NCBI RefSeq assembly: GCF_017696015.1
Contig: NZ_JAAORL010000002.1
Location: forward strand, 434,001 to 498,000
Length of the DNA stretch: 64,000 nt
Direction: 5' to 3'
DNA from: Prochlorococcus marinus CUG1415
GTDB lineage: Bacteria; Cyanobacteriota; Cyanobacteriia; PCC-6307; Cyanobiaceae
The notes beneath the pieces were generated by a model. It saw only the letters and a list, made by a program, of their open reading frames with translations, was not told where the DNA came from and searched no databases. A program made the translations under genes and the position numbers. Positions 33,031 to 42,807 of this stretch are shown piece after piece (position 1 is the stretch's first letter; every line of letters begins with the position of its first letter).

Positions 33031-33705
33031 GTGTTTTTTTATTTATTTATTGATACAGTAAAAAATATATGTAATAAAACATTGAATTTTAAATTCAAAA
33101 GAAAACGTCTTTTACTATCTAAAAAAAATAAAAACTGTAAAGCTATAGGATATGCTAGGGCTATTCATAATGAATTTGAATATTTAGAGGAGCAAATAAA
33201 AAATTTAAAAGAAGAAGGCTGCAGTGTAGTATTCTCTGAATTTGTAAGTTTAGATGAAGAAATAAAACCCCAACTAAATAAAGCGATAAATTGCTTATCT
33301 AAAGGAGATGAATTAATAATAACTAAGCTTGATCGAGCATTTAAAAATAAAAAAGAATGTTTGATGACAATAAATAAACTCATTAATAAGGATATTAAAT
33401 TGAGAACTCTGACTGGATTTTTTACGGATTATGATTCCTCTAAAACAAATTCTTCAATTTTTAAGATTTTATATGAATTAGATAATTTAGAAGACAAAAG
33501 TTTAGGGGAAAGAAAAAAAGAACAACTATTACGTAGAAAATTATCTGGAAATAATCTAGGAGGAAGGCCAAAGATCAGTCCTTTAAAAGAATCTCTAGTA
33601 ATCAGATTACGTAATGAGGGATATTCATATCGATCAATAAGAGCACAAACAGGAATTGCATTGTCAACAATTAGGAGAGTAATTTTGGAAGGAGAATCAA
33701 AATAA
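33031..33705 (+). CDS. Serine-recombinase-like DNA-binding protein lacking the catalytic serine
   Basis: A 224-residue protein aligned by eye with resolvase/invertase serine recombinases. After about 36 lead residues comes AIGYARAIHNE where active enzymes read IGYARVSTxxQ: the catalytic serine position is Ile45, though the preceding Arg43 is kept. ITKLDRAFKN corresponds to VxKLDRLxRS, keeping one arginine. The C-terminus (about 178-220) is a resolvase-type helix-turn-helix, GGRPKISPLKES to YSYRSIRAQTGIALSTIRRVI. Probably DNA-binding without recombination activity. The GTG start at 33031 is uncertain; a TTG at 33082 is an alternative. No transposon ends are seen. Confidence 0.78.
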   Translation: MFFYLFIDTVKNICNKTLNFKFKRKRLLLSKKNKNCKAIGYARAIHNEFEYLEEQIKNLKEEGCSVVFSEFVSLDEEIKPQLNKAINCLSKGDELIITKLDRAFKNKKECLMTINKLINKDIKLRTLTGFFTDYDSSKTNSSIFKILYELDNLEDKSLGERKKEQLLRRKLSGNNLGGRPKISPLKESLVIRLRNEGYSYRSIRAQTGIALSTIRRVILEGESK

Positions 33706-33706
33706 A

Positions 33707-33919
33707 ATGAGGAATAAAGAAATTGAAAACTTAATTAAAGAAAATTTTAAAGATACAGCATTGCGTATTTATGAATTAGATAAGGAAGATAGAAAAAGTT
33801 TGTTAGCAGAATATAGAGAATGGATTATGAATGATTTAGATTTTGAAGAAGTAATGATGCTACCTTATGAAGCCTATACTGACAAATTAGATTCTAATTT
33901 CTTAGACGATTCACTTTAG
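33707..33919 (+). CDS. Small acidic protein of unknown function
   Basis: A 70-residue protein, strongly acidic (many Asp/Glu) and predicted mostly helical, starting one base after the recombinase-like gene's stop and so probably translated with it. I do not recognise a domain. It contains DKEDRKSLLAEYREWIMNDL, resembling short conserved hypothetical proteins of Prochlorococcus. Its end overlaps the convergent serine-hydrolase stop by 4 bp. Confidence 0.65.
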   Translation: MRNKEIENLIKENFKDTALRIYELDKEDRKSLLAEYREWIMNDLDFEEVMMLPYEAYTDKLDSNFLDDSL

Positions 33920-34824
33920 TCCTCAAAAACATATCTCTTGTTAAATTCATATACTTCTTTTGCTATTAAAGGAAGGAAGGAAGTATCTTTGGAATATTTT
34001 TCTCCATTACAAAAAACGACTAATAAAGTTTGTAGAGATTGACTATTAATCCACCAAGCAGAATCATGTCTAACTTCAGACATTAATCCTGCTTTACTCC
34101 AAAGATTAATGCTTTCTGGTAATCCTGCACCTAAAAAACCATCTATTTGATTCAGAGAATCGTTTTTAAGAGCAACTTTATTTAAACTTCTTTTTAAAAA
34201 ACTTCTTAAATTTAAGTCATTTTTCTGATAATCAATATGAATCATAATTTGCTCCAAAACCCTTGCTGCTGAATCAGTAGTCATTGCATTCCTATTTTTA
34301 TTTTCATATCCATAAAATTCTTTTTCACGCCCAAATGGTCCATCATCCCAAGTCTTCTGACAGCAATTTATACCCATCAATTCCTCCCAATGTAAATCAT
34401 GCAGCCAATCATTTATTATACTTCTTTGATATTTCCAATTTTCCCATAATTCTCCCTCAATACATGGTCCACTTGTGGTTCCAGTAAGTAAATCAATTAA
34501 AAAGCTTGTCGCATTATTACTTGAGAAAGACAACATTTTCCTCACTGCATCTATGATCTCATCGGATAATAATAAACTTCCTTTTTTAATCCAATAATAT
34601 GCAGCGAGACCATAAACCAACTTGACTACGCTGGCAGGATATATCATTTTTTTATTATTAATACCATATCCAAAACCTTTAAATACGCTTTTATTTTCAC
34701 TTTTGTAATTAATCCAAGTTATGGCAATATCTTCTCTTGAAAAATCTTTATTATAAGAGCATACTTTCCCTAAAATATCATTTAAGGCTAGACCCATCTC
34801 TTTATTTAAATAGTAGAAGGACAT
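33916..34824 (-). CDS. Class A beta-lactamase/PBP-like serine hydrolase
   Basis: A 302-residue member of the serine beta-lactamase/D,D-peptidase fold. The three active-site motifs are visible: S-x-x-K at Ser65-Lys68 (PASVVKL), an SxN element at 102-104 (SFSSNNAT) and K-A-G at 244-246 (LWSKAGLMS) in place of KTG. No signal peptide is seen, which is odd for a wall enzyme and argues for a cytoplasmic peptidase on wall fragments or another role. It starts at 34824, head to head with an NlpC/P60 gene three bases away; the ATG at residue 10 would widen that gap to 30 bp. Confidence 0.82.
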   Translation of the reverse strand: MSFYYLNKEMGLALNDILGKVCSYNKDFSREDIAITWINYKSENKSVFKGFGYGINNKKMIYPASVVKLVYGLAAYYWIKKGSLLLSDEIIDAVRKMLSFSSNNATSFLIDLLTGTTSGPCIEGELWENWKYQRSIINDWLHDLHWEELMGINCCQKTWDDGPFGREKEFYGYENKNRNAMTTDSAARVLEQIMIHIDYQKNDLNLRSFLKRSLNKVALKNDSLNQIDGFLGAGLPESINLWSKAGLMSEVRHDSAWWINSQSLQTLLVVFCNGEKYSKDTSFLPLIAKEVYEFNKRYVFED

Positions 34825-34827
34825 TTT

Positions 34828-35586
34828 ATGGAAAATTATAAAGACCCTATCTCACTATTTAAACAAACTAATTTTTCAAAGACTATTTGGTGGAAATTAA
34901 AAGTTAATATTTCTGGATATCAAAATGAAAAAGAAAATAAGTTAGTGACTGAAATTTGTAAAAATAGAATTTTTAGACTACTTTACCCAAATAGTCATCA
35001 ACGTACCCATAAATTTGCAAGGATTTTAGTTCAACTTTATGAAGATGGTTACGTCTGTTGGATAAATTTGGATGGATTGATTATTGAGAAATGCGAATTA
35101 AGAAAAAATGAGAATTTAAAAAATGAACACTTCTTTATAAAAGATAAAGTTCCCTTAATTATAAAATGGATACAAAAACAATCTGAGTTAAATAATGAAT
35201 ATCTTTGGGGAGGTACATTAGGACCCAATTATGATTGTTCCGGGTTAATTCAGACTGCTTTCTTCACGCATCATATTCATATTCCTAGAGACTCTTATCA
35301 AATAAAAAGTTTTTGTAAACACCTTTTTTATTTGACCGAATTTAACAGAAAACTTGAGCCAGGAGACCTCTTGTTCTTCGGAAAGAAACAACAATGTGAT
35401 CACATTGGAATCTACAAAGGAGATGGGTTATATTACCACAGCTCCGGTAAAGAGTTTGGAAGAAATGGAATAGGATTAGATACTTTAAAAGAGACAAATC
35501 ACCCAATTTCATTACATTATCAATCTAAGCTTATTTCTGCAGGAAAAGTTATTAGAGGATACAGATGGGATAGAACTATTAGATAG
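34828..35586 (+). CDS. NlpC/P60 family cysteine endopeptidase with N-terminal SH3-like domain
   Basis: A 252-residue protein. The C-terminal NlpC/P60 domain has Cys137 in YDCSGLIQTAF, His192 in DHIGIYKGDG and His204 in YYHSSGKEF, the triad spacing of the cyanobacterial gamma-D-glutamyl-diamino acid endopeptidases. Residues 1-100 look like the SH3b region of those enzymes. There is no signal peptide, which fits intracellular recycling of wall peptides. AGAAGGA ends 6 nt before the ATG, a good ribosome-binding site lying inside the first codons of the divergent serine-hydrolase gene. Confidence 0.88.
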   Translation: MENYKDPISLFKQTNFSKTIWWKLKVNISGYQNEKENKLVTEICKNRIFRLLYPNSHQRTHKFARILVQLYEDGYVCWINLDGLIIEKCELRKNENLKNEHFFIKDKVPLIIKWIQKQSELNNEYLWGGTLGPNYDCSGLIQTAFFTHHIHIPRDSYQIKSFCKHLFYLTEFNRKLEPGDLLFFGKKQQCDHIGIYKGDGLYYHSSGKEFGRNGIGLDTLKETNHPISLHYQSKLISAGKVIRGYRWDRTIR

Positions 35587-35634
35587 CAGTCTTTTAATTA
35601 AATTAAAATATAATACCTTCTTTAAATTTTCAAA

Positions 35635-36225
35635 TTAGCCAGTAGTCCAAATATTCTGAATAAGTTGCATTAAGCTGTTCAAATGCAATGTTCCTACGAG
35701 AAGCCATGCAAAAACTGCACCACCACAGCCTCCTAGCCAAAATCCACTAGTAAAATCAGCCCAACCTGCTCTAGTAAATAAATCAACAGGAGGATTATTT
35801 ACAGTAGCATCAGGAGGTTGCACATTAGGAGCTTTACCTGGGGCGTTATAAAGAACTAAAAGTGCTGTCAAAATATGAACCGCACCTATAGCAGCAAGTA
35901 ATCCTGCGGTTAATGCGAAATCAGTATTTCTTAAAGGACCAGTCATAGTAAATGGACCATATAAGAGATAACCCAAAGCGGCACCAGTTTCAAGACCTCT
36001 AAAATTAGGAGAAATTCCTTCTCTGTAAAAAGGTAAATTATTTATAAAAGCTTTGGTAAAATAACCACTATTGACTGGGGTGGCTAAATTTCCAACAAAT
36101 GGATCAGCAACTGTTTTAACAGCCCATTGTTCTGCTATACCAATATCTGTAGGTTGAACACTTTGATCTATATATTTTTCAGGAAATTTAGGATTGGCTC
36201 CTAATGGTGTTTTTGAATCGCTCAT
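35635..36225 (-). CDS. psaL: Photosystem I reaction centre subunit XI
   Basis: A 196-residue PsaL, the subunit that holds PSI trimers together. It has the opening block [15 protein letters not shown], the conserved [18 protein letters not shown] and the membrane segments around residues 95-120 and 155-190 ([19 protein letters not shown]). It lies 31 bp downstream of psaI on the same strand, the common cyanobacterial pairing. Confidence 0.97.
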   Translation of the reverse strand: MSDSKTPLGANPKFPEKYIDQSVQPTDIGIAEQWAVKTVADPFVGNLATPVNSGYFTKAFINNLPFYREGISPNFRGLETGAALGYLLYGPFTMTGPLRNTDFALTAGLLAAIGAVHILTALLVLYNAPGKAPNVQPPDATVNNPPVDLFTRAGWADFTSGFWLGGCGGAVFAWLLVGTLHLNSLMQLIQNIWTTG

Positions 36226-36256
36226 TTTAAAAAAAAGATAATGTGATAATAAATTG

Positions 36257-36370
36257 TTATTCAGTAGCTGTTATAAATCTGCCTATTAATACAATAAATA
36301 CAGCAGGCGCTACCAAGCCAATCATGGGAACAAAGACCGAAGGTAGAAGATTTGAAAATTCAGATGGCAT
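36257..36370 (-). CDS. psaI: Photosystem I subunit VIII
   Basis: A 37-residue single-helix protein, [20 protein letters not shown] at the start and ending [11 protein letters not shown], matching PsaI, which stabilises PsaL in the PSI trimer. I set the start at the ATG complementary to 36368-36370. The frame is open another 37 codons upstream, but those residues are not part of PsaI. Cotranscribed with psaL. Confidence 0.93.
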   Translation of the reverse strand: MPSEFSNLLPSVFVPMIGLVAPAVFIVLIGRFITATE

Positions 36371-36462
36371 AATTCGTTTAACATCTTTAAACACTTTAGT
36401 ATTTATCTGATAAATAGTGTTACTTTTATTACTGGATGATATAAAAATTATTAACTTTTTAC

Positions 36463-36843
36463 ATGTTAAATTTTTTTGCAATATTACTCATTATTTTTAT
36501 TGTATTTTTACTATTAATTTTTAAAAAAAAACAGTTTAAAAATGCAATTAATTTAAAGAACTTATCTTCAAATAAAATTATAAATAATAAAAAATATATA
36601 TCTAAAAAAAATGGTTTTTCTTACAAACAAGAAAATATCAGATACTCAGAATTTGAAAAAAAGGCACTAAGAAATACAATGTTTAAACTTTTTCAAAGTC
36701 ATAAAGATGATAAATTAAAAGCATTAAAAATTGCAGAGAAATTAGCTGATCAATCAATATTACCTATTCTTAGAAGAGGTTTAAAAGATATTTATCCTGA
36801 GGTGATTGAAAGATCAGCTTTCTTAATAAGAAAATTCAAATAA
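36463..36843 (+). CDS. Small anchored protein of unknown function
   Basis: A 126-residue protein with one N-terminal membrane helix (LNFFAILLIIFIVFLLLIF) followed by a Lys/Asn-rich linker and a compact helical C-terminus (about 65-126: LRNTMFKLFQSHKDDKLKALK to LRRGLKDIYPEVIERSAFLIR) that has the look of a single HEAT-like helical pair. I do not recognise a family. It is divergent from psaI with 92 bp between starts, and its stop lies 4 bp from the convergent glycosyltransferase stop. Confidence 0.65.
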   Translation: MLNFFAILLIIFIVFLLLIFKKKQFKNAINLKNLSSNKIINNKKYISKKNGFSYKQENIRYSEFEKKALRNTMFKLFQSHKDDKLKALKIAEKLADQSILPILRRGLKDIYPEVIERSAFLIRKFK

Positions 36844-36847
36844 AAAT

Positions 36848-37810
36848 TCAATTTTTATTTGTACCACTTATTGACCTAATTCTGTAAATCGGTCGGCTTT
36901 GACTTTCATGATATGTCCTAATTAAAAGTTCGCTTAATAATCCAAAACTAAATAATTGAACGCCTGCTACTCCTAATATGAGTGCAAAAATTAGCATCGG
37001 ACGATTACCTATATCCTCTCCTAAAATTTTTATAATTAGTAAATAAGATGACATTACAAAACTTATCAATATACTTATGATTCCTACGAAGCCAAATCCG
37101 TACATAGGTCGTGTCAAGAATTTAGTCATAAACCAAACAGTAAACAAGTCCATTAATACTCTGAAAGTTCTATCAATACCATATTTACTAAATCCATATT
37201 TTCGGCTTCGATGATTAACTTTCAGCTCTTTAATTTTGGCCCCTTCAATATTTGCTAAAACTGGCAAAAACCTATGCAGCTCTCCATAAAGCTTTATATC
37301 ATCTATTATTTCTCTTCTGTAGGCTTTCAATGAGCAACCATAATCATGCAACTTTAAACCAGTTACATTAGCTATTAACTTATTGGCTATTCTAGAGGGA
37401 ATTTTTCTTTTAATTAATTTATCTTTTCTATCAAACCTCCATCCACATATCAAATCATAGCCACTATAAATTTCTGAAATCAATTTAGGAATATCATTTG
37501 GGTCATTCTGTAAATCACCATCCAAAGTAATTACAATGTCGCCATTAGAATTATCAAAGCCAGCTGACATTGCTGCTGTTTGCCCATAATTTTTGCGAAG
37601 AGAAATCACGGACAATTCTTTAATTGTTAGAGTTAGTTGTTTTAATACTTGATGAGTATTGTCTTTAGAACCATCATTTACAACGATCAATTCGAAATTG
37701 AATTTATGAGCTGCCATTACATTTATAACTTCATCCAATAAAAAACCAATACTCTCACTTTCATTGAAGACAGGAATGATAATAGAAATTAATTGGTTTA
37801 TATCTGACAT
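36848..37810 (-). CDS. GtrB/DPM1-like polyprenyl-phosphate glycosyltransferase (GT2)
   Basis: A 320-residue GT2 enzyme with two C-terminal membrane helices. The catalytic domain has SIIIPVFNESESIGFLL, VNDGSKDNTHQVL, SLRKNYGQTAAMSAGFD and the nucleotide-sugar motif DGDLQNDPNDIP, then the RKYGFSKYGIDR loop, the standard layout of enzymes such as Synechocystis GtrB (Sll0501) that charge undecaprenyl phosphate with a sugar. The sugar and final acceptor are unknown. It lies about 100 bp behind the psaB terminator on the same strand and so probably has its own promoter. Confidence 0.9.
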   Translation of the reverse strand: MSDINQLISIIIPVFNESESIGFLLDEVINVMAAHKFNFELIVVNDGSKDNTHQVLKQLTLTIKELSVISLRKNYGQTAAMSAGFDNSNGDIVITLDGDLQNDPNDIPKLISEIYSGYDLICGWRFDRKDKLIKRKIPSRIANKLIANVTGLKLHDYGCSLKAYRREIIDDIKLYGELHRFLPVLANIEGAKIKELKVNHRSRKYGFSKYGIDRTFRVLMDLFTVWFMTKFLTRPMYGFGFVGIISILISFVMSSYLLIIKILGEDIGNRPMLIFALILGVAGVQLFSFGLLSELLIRTYHESQSRPIYRIRSISGTNKN

Positions 37811-37872
37811 ATTTATTTGATAATAATTCTATAATTTTAACTTAATTTAGAACAATAAATTTAAACAAAAAA

Positions 37873-37896
37873 AAATCACCACAAATGTGGTGATTT
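37873..37896 (-). terminator. Rho-independent terminator after psaB
   Basis: A perfect 10-bp stem, AAATCACCAC (37873-37882) and GTGGTGATTT (37887-37896), with a 4-nt loop. Read on the minus strand it is followed by a run of T (complement of the A-run ending at 37875). It begins 18 bp after the psaB stop and is the clearest terminator in the window. Confidence 0.9.
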
Positions 37897-37914
37897 GTAT
37901 TATTTAAAGGAACT

Positions 37915-40143
37915 TTAACCGAACTTACCTGAAGTTGATGCAATTACAAATGCACCAAATGTAAGTATGTTTCCAATAGTGAAATGTGCTAAGCCAACTA
38001 ATCTAGCTTGAACAATGGAAAGTGCAACTGGCTTATCTCTCCAGCCTACAAGGTTAGCTATTGGTGTGCGTTGATGTGCCCAAACTAATGTTTCTATTAA
38101 TTCTTGCCAATAACCACGCCATGAAATTAGGAACATAAATCCAGTCGCCCAAACTAGATGTCCAAATAGGAACATCCATGCCCAAGGAGATAAGGAGTTA
38201 ACACCAAATGGATTATATCCATTAATTAACTGTGAAGAATTGAGCCATAGATAATCTCTAAACCAACCCATTAAGTAGGTACCTGATTCATTAAATTGAG
38301 CCATATTACCTTGCCAAATTGTTAGGTGCTTCCAATGCCAGTAGAAAGTTACCCATGCCATCAGATTTAATGCCCAGAACATTGCTAGATACATAGCATC
38401 CCATGAAGAACTATCACAAGTACCTCCACGACCTGGACCATCGCAAGGGAAAGCATAACCTAAATCCTTTTTATCAGGGATTAATTTTGTACCTCTAGCA
38501 TCTAATGCTCCTTTAATAAGTATTAATGCTGTGGTATGAAGTCCAAGTGCGATAGCATGATGTACTAAGAAATCTGCTGGTCCAATAGGTAAGAAAGAAC
38601 TTAGAGCGTCTTGCCTATTGATTAGATCCATCCAATAGTGATTTCCTGGCATAGAATTTGCTGCAATAGTTGCAGAACTAGCAGGATCAGATAATAAAGC
38701 ATCGAAGCCATACATCATTTTGCCTTGGGCAGCCTGAACAAACTGAGCAAATACAGGTTCAATTAGAATTTGTTTTTCTGGATTTCCAAAAGCTACAACT
38801 ACATCATTATGAACATAGATTCCAAGAGTATGAAATCCAAGTAACATTGTTACCCAACTTAAGTGACTGATTAGTGCTTCTTTAGTTCCTAAAACCCTAG
38901 CTAAAACATTATCTTTGTTTAATTCTGGATCATAATCACGTACAAAGAAAATTGCTCCATGAGCAAAAGCTCCAACCATCAAGAACATAGCTATGTATTG
39001 ATGGTGAGTATATAGAGCTGACTGTGTCGTGTAATCTCTAGCAATAAAAGCATATGAAGGAAGAGCTCCCATATGTTGAGCAACTAAAGAAGTGGCTACA
39101 CCAAGAGATGCTAAAGCTAAACCTAATTGAAAGTGTAGAGAGTTATTAACTGTCTCATAAATACCATCATGACTAATACCAAAGGCACCTTTATGAGGAT
39201 CATTTGGGTGTCTCGTATTATGGGCTTCAGTTATTTCTTTTAAAGTATGACCTATACCAAATGTATTCCTATACATATGACCACCAATAATTAATACACA
39301 CCCTATAGCAATATGATGATGTGCAATATCAGTTAACCATAACGCCTCACTTTGAGGATGAAGACCTCCTAAGAAAGTAAATATAGCTGTTCCTGCACCT
39401 TGAGTAGTACCAAATACAGCATCTAATGAATCTGGATTTTGCGCATAAGCACCCCAATTTAAAGTAAAGAAAGGAGCCAATCCTGCAGGATGAGGAAGAA
39501 CTGTTAACCAATTGTCCCATCCAACATGCTGACCTCTAGACTCAGGAATTGCGACATGAACCAAATGTCCTGTCCAAGCAATACTACTAAAACCAAATAA
39601 AACAGATAAATGATGGTTTAACTGTGCTTCAGCATTTTTAAACCAAGCAAGTGTAGGTCTGAATTTAGGCTGTAAGTGTAACCAACCAGCAAATAAAACC
39701 CAACAAGCTAAAATGCTCATAAATATTGAAGCTTGGAAAAGTTGCTCGTTAGTTCTCATACCGATTGTGTACCACCAATGGTATAAGCCTGAGTAAGCTA
39801 TGTTAACTGGACCACTAGCTCCAGCTTGAGTCATTGCTTCTGTGATCCCTGTTCCAAAATGAGGGTCCCAAATTGCATGGGCAATTGGACGAACATGAGT
39901 TGGGTCAAGTACAAATTGCTCAAAATTACCCTGCCAAGCTACATGGAATAGGTTACCAGCTACCCAAAGTGCAATAATTGCAAGATGTCCAAAATGAGTT
40001 GAAAATAACTTCTGATAAAGTTTTTCTTCTGTCATTCCATCATGACTTTCAAAGTCATGAGCGGTCGCTATTCCGTACCATATTCGGCGGGTTGTCGGGT
40101 CCTGAGCTAGACCCTGGTTAAATGATGGAAATTTTGTTGCCAT
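37915..40143 (-). CDS. psaB: Photosystem I P700 chlorophyll a apoprotein A2
   Basis: A 742-residue PsaB, one half of the PSI reaction-centre heterodimer binding P700, A0, A1 and the shared FX 4Fe-4S cluster. The FX motif [12 protein letters not shown] carries its two cysteines; the many His-rich helices (for example [14 protein letters not shown]) ligate antenna chlorophyll. Full length. It lies 27 bp behind psaA in the standard operon. Confidence 0.99.
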   Translation of the reverse strand: MATKFPSFNQGLAQDPTTRRIWYGIATAHDFESHDGMTEEKLYQKLFSTHFGHLAIIALWVAGNLFHVAWQGNFEQFVLDPTHVRPIAHAIWDPHFGTGITEAMTQAGASGPVNIAYSGLYHWWYTIGMRTNEQLFQASIFMSILACWVLFAGWLHLQPKFRPTLAWFKNAEAQLNHHLSVLFGFSSIAWTGHLVHVAIPESRGQHVGWDNWLTVLPHPAGLAPFFTLNWGAYAQNPDSLDAVFGTTQGAGTAIFTFLGGLHPQSEALWLTDIAHHHIAIGCVLIIGGHMYRNTFGIGHTLKEITEAHNTRHPNDPHKGAFGISHDGIYETVNNSLHFQLGLALASLGVATSLVAQHMGALPSYAFIARDYTTQSALYTHHQYIAMFLMVGAFAHGAIFFVRDYDPELNKDNVLARVLGTKEALISHLSWVTMLLGFHTLGIYVHNDVVVAFGNPEKQILIEPVFAQFVQAAQGKMMYGFDALLSDPASSATIAANSMPGNHYWMDLINRQDALSSFLPIGPADFLVHHAIALGLHTTALILIKGALDARGTKLIPDKKDLGYAFPCDGPGRGGTCDSSSWDAMYLAMFWALNLMAWVTFYWHWKHLTIWQGNMAQFNESGTYLMGWFRDYLWLNSSQLINGYNPFGVNSLSPWAWMFLFGHLVWATGFMFLISWRGYWQELIETLVWAHQRTPIANLVGWRDKPVALSIVQARLVGLAHFTIGNILTFGAFVIASTSGKFG

Positions 40144-40170
40144 TGAATTAAAAAGGTGAAGTTCAGGTAA

Positions 40171-42474
40171 TTAGCCCAGCCCGAAAAGGCGAGCATGGAA
40201 GAAAGCCCAAGTAGTTGCTATACCTCCCAGAAGGAAGTGAGCTACACCAACGGCTCTACCTTGAGTAATTGAAAGTGCTCTTGGTTGTATTGTTGGGGCA
40301 ACTTTAAGCTTGTTATGAGCCCATACTATTGATTCAAATAATTCTTGCCAATAGCCTCTTCCACTGAATAGGAACATCAAACTAAACGCCCATATGAAGT
40401 GAGCTCCTAAGAACATTAATCCATACATACTAATAGCTTCACCGTAACTTGTTAGTACTTGAGATGATTGAGCCCATAGGAAATCTCTTAGCCAACCATT
40501 AATCGTGATAGCACTTTGAGAGAAGTTTCCTCCTGTCAGTCCCCACACATCACTTTGCATTTTCCAAGAAAAGTGGAATATAACTATTGATATGCAGTTA
40601 TACATCCAGAAAAGAGCTAAGAATACATGATCCCAAGATGAAACCTGACAAGTACCACCTCTTCCTGGACCATCACAAGGGAATCTAAATCCAAGAGAAG
40701 CTTTATCTGGAATTAGTCTTGAACTTCTAGAGTAAAGTACTCCTTTTAGAAGAATTAATACAACTACATGTATTTGGAAAGCATGAATATGATGGATCAT
40801 CAAATCAGCAGTTCCAAGTTGAATTGGTGCTATTGCAACCTTTCCACCTACTTCCACTAAACTACCGTTAAAAACTTCACTTAAAGCTTTGTGAGGTAAT
40901 CCTTCCGGAGTACCAGCTAAAATTGAAGTACCTACAGCAGAAGCTTGAATACTTTGAATCCATTGAGCAAATATTGGTTGAAGTTGAATTGCATTATCAC
41001 TAAACATGTCCTGAGGTCTACCTAAAGCTCTCATACTATCGTTATGAATATAAAGTCCAAAACTATGAAAACCTAGCCACATACATACCCAGTTAAGATG
41101 ACTTATTAAGGCATCTCGCGCTTTTAAAATCCTATCTAAAACGTTATCAATATGTTTTGCTGGGTCATAGTCTCTAACCATCGCTATTCCAGCATGAGCA
41201 CCTGCTCCAATTATAAATAAAGCTCCTATCCACATATGATGTGTGAATAAACCAAGAACAGTCATATAATCAGTCGCTATGTAAGGATATGGAGGCATCG
41301 CATACATATGATGAGAAATAAGAATGCTAAGAGAGCCTAGACATGCAAGGTTTACAGATAACTGTGCGTGTCTACTTTCAGCCATGAACTCGAAAAGACC
41401 TTGATGACCTTTTGGTGCTGGGAATAATATTGGATCTCCTTGATGAGCTTCTAATATCTCTTTCATACTTGAACCAATTCCATAGTTAGTTCTATATAAA
41501 TGACCTCCAATTATCGCAATTACACCAAAAGCTAAATGATGATGTGCAATATCAGTCATCCATAAACTTCCAGTAACAGGATTCAAACCACCCTTAAAAG
41601 TTAAGAAATCTGAGAAAGCGAACCAATTAAGACTAAAGAAATTACCAACTCCACTAGCTAGACCAGGGAAAATCTGACCAATGATTTGAGGATCGCAAAG
41701 CTGATGAGGCATTGGCATATCAGCAATGGTAGCGATCTTTTGACCATTGATAACTAAAGGTGATCCAGCGTCAATTGCATCAAGAAGTGCAGCAGTTGGC
41801 GCTCCAATATGAATACAATGTCCAGCCCAAGCTAGTGATCCAAGCCCAACCAAACCTGCAATATGGTGATTAAGCATTGACTCAATATTTTGGAACCATT
41901 CCAATTTTGGAGCCGCCTTATGATAATGGTATATGCCTCCATGAAGCATAAGAGCAGCCATTATTACTGCACCAATAGCAAGAGCCATTAACTCACTTTC
42001 GTTAGTAATACCCCAAGCTCTCCACATATGAAAAATTCCAGAGCTTATTTGAATACCGTTGTAGTCAGCACCAAGATTACCGTTTAGCATCTCTTGGCCA
42101 ACAACAGCCCAAACTTGCTGAGCGCCTGGTTTAACATGAGTTGGATCAGCTAACCAACCTGTGTAATTTGAAAATCTTGCTCCATGGAAAAAAGCAGCAC
42201 TCATCCATATAAAAATGATTGCAAGATGTCCAAAGTGAGCTGAAAAGATTTTTCTTGATGCTTCTTCAGCATCGCCTGTATGCACATCAAAATCATGTGC
42301 ATCTGCATGCAAATTCCAGATCCAAGTTGTAGTTTTTGGACCCTTAGATAATTTAGAAGACCAGAAACCTGGCTTATCTAATTTGGCAAAATCAATAGGT
42401 CTTGGATCGGCCTTGACAGGGTCTTCCAAAACTTTCTTGTTTTTTTCTCCACTTTCTGGTGGGCTGATGGTCAT
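40171..42474 (-). CDS. psaA: Photosystem I P700 chlorophyll a apoprotein A1
   Basis: A 767-residue PsaA, partner of PsaB, with the FX motif [18 protein letters not shown] and a cluster of His-rich membrane helices (for example [13 protein letters not shown]). The N-terminal 45 residues form the stromal extension specific to PsaA. First gene of psaA-psaB; the start is the ATG at 42474, 333 bp from the divergent CbiG-CobJ gene, which leaves ample room for a light-regulated promoter. Confidence 0.99.
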   Translation of the reverse strand: MTISPPESGEKNKKVLEDPVKADPRPIDFAKLDKPGFWSSKLSKGPKTTTWIWNLHADAHDFDVHTGDAEEASRKIFSAHFGHLAIIFIWMSAAFFHGARFSNYTGWLADPTHVKPGAQQVWAVVGQEMLNGNLGADYNGIQISSGIFHMWRAWGITNESELMALAIGAVIMAALMLHGGIYHYHKAAPKLEWFQNIESMLNHHIAGLVGLGSLAWAGHCIHIGAPTAALLDAIDAGSPLVINGQKIATIADMPMPHQLCDPQIIGQIFPGLASGVGNFFSLNWFAFSDFLTFKGGLNPVTGSLWMTDIAHHHLAFGVIAIIGGHLYRTNYGIGSSMKEILEAHQGDPILFPAPKGHQGLFEFMAESRHAQLSVNLACLGSLSILISHHMYAMPPYPYIATDYMTVLGLFTHHMWIGALFIIGAGAHAGIAMVRDYDPAKHIDNVLDRILKARDALISHLNWVCMWLGFHSFGLYIHNDSMRALGRPQDMFSDNAIQLQPIFAQWIQSIQASAVGTSILAGTPEGLPHKALSEVFNGSLVEVGGKVAIAPIQLGTADLMIHHIHAFQIHVVVLILLKGVLYSRSSRLIPDKASLGFRFPCDGPGRGGTCQVSSWDHVFLALFWMYNCISIVIFHFSWKMQSDVWGLTGGNFSQSAITINGWLRDFLWAQSSQVLTSYGEAISMYGLMFLGAHFIWAFSLMFLFSGRGYWQELFESIVWAHNKLKVAPTIQPRALSITQGRAVGVAHFLLGGIATTWAFFHARLFGLG

Positions 42475-42807
42475 CTAGCACCTCGAAAATAATTGACATT
42501 AAAGCCGATTGATCAAATCTTGAACTTATTTTTAATAATAATGTTCAAGAAAACGAAATCATTCGGAACTTTAGATATTCGTTTCAAAAATAATAAGCCA
42601 AAGATCTTTCGTTATGCATTAACGTAACAAATGTTCTAATGATTGTTACTATATGAATATTTTGTTAAATTCTTTTCTATGCAAGAGTTGTGAGTATTTT
42701 TACCCAAACCTTATAAAAATTTCTTTATGTTTATTTTATATTTGACGCGAAATTTTTGAAATAGATTGTAGAGTATATTTTCAACATAACAAATAATAGT
42801 TTCTAAT
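42475..42807. other. psaA / cbiG-cobJ divergent intergenic region
   Basis: A 333-bp non-coding stretch carrying promoters for both genes. It holds an inverted repeat TCTTGAAC/GTTCAAGA (separate entry) and a second small one, CGTTA-TGCAT-TAACG, at 42610-42624. I see no protein or RNA gene. No clear HLR1 (RpaB) site could be assigned by eye. Confidence 0.6.
42518..42550 (-). promoter_or_regulatory. Inverted repeat in the psaA leader or promoter
   Basis: TCTTGAAC at 42518-42525 and GTTCAAGA at 42543-42550 form a perfect 8-bp inverted repeat with a 17-nt A/T-rich spacer, 44-76 bp upstream of the psaA start. It could be a stem-loop in the 5' untranslated RNA or a dimeric protein-binding site. No family is assigned. 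Confidence 0.45.

Noticed and set aside
33031-33705. Transposon or prophage carrying the recombinase-like gene
   Set aside because: No flanking inverted repeats, target duplication or phage genes were seen, and the catalytic serine is absent.
42590-42650. Possible HLR1 (RpaB) element upstream of psaA
   Set aside because: TTAC-like hexamers occur but not as a properly spaced direct pair; not assignable by eye.
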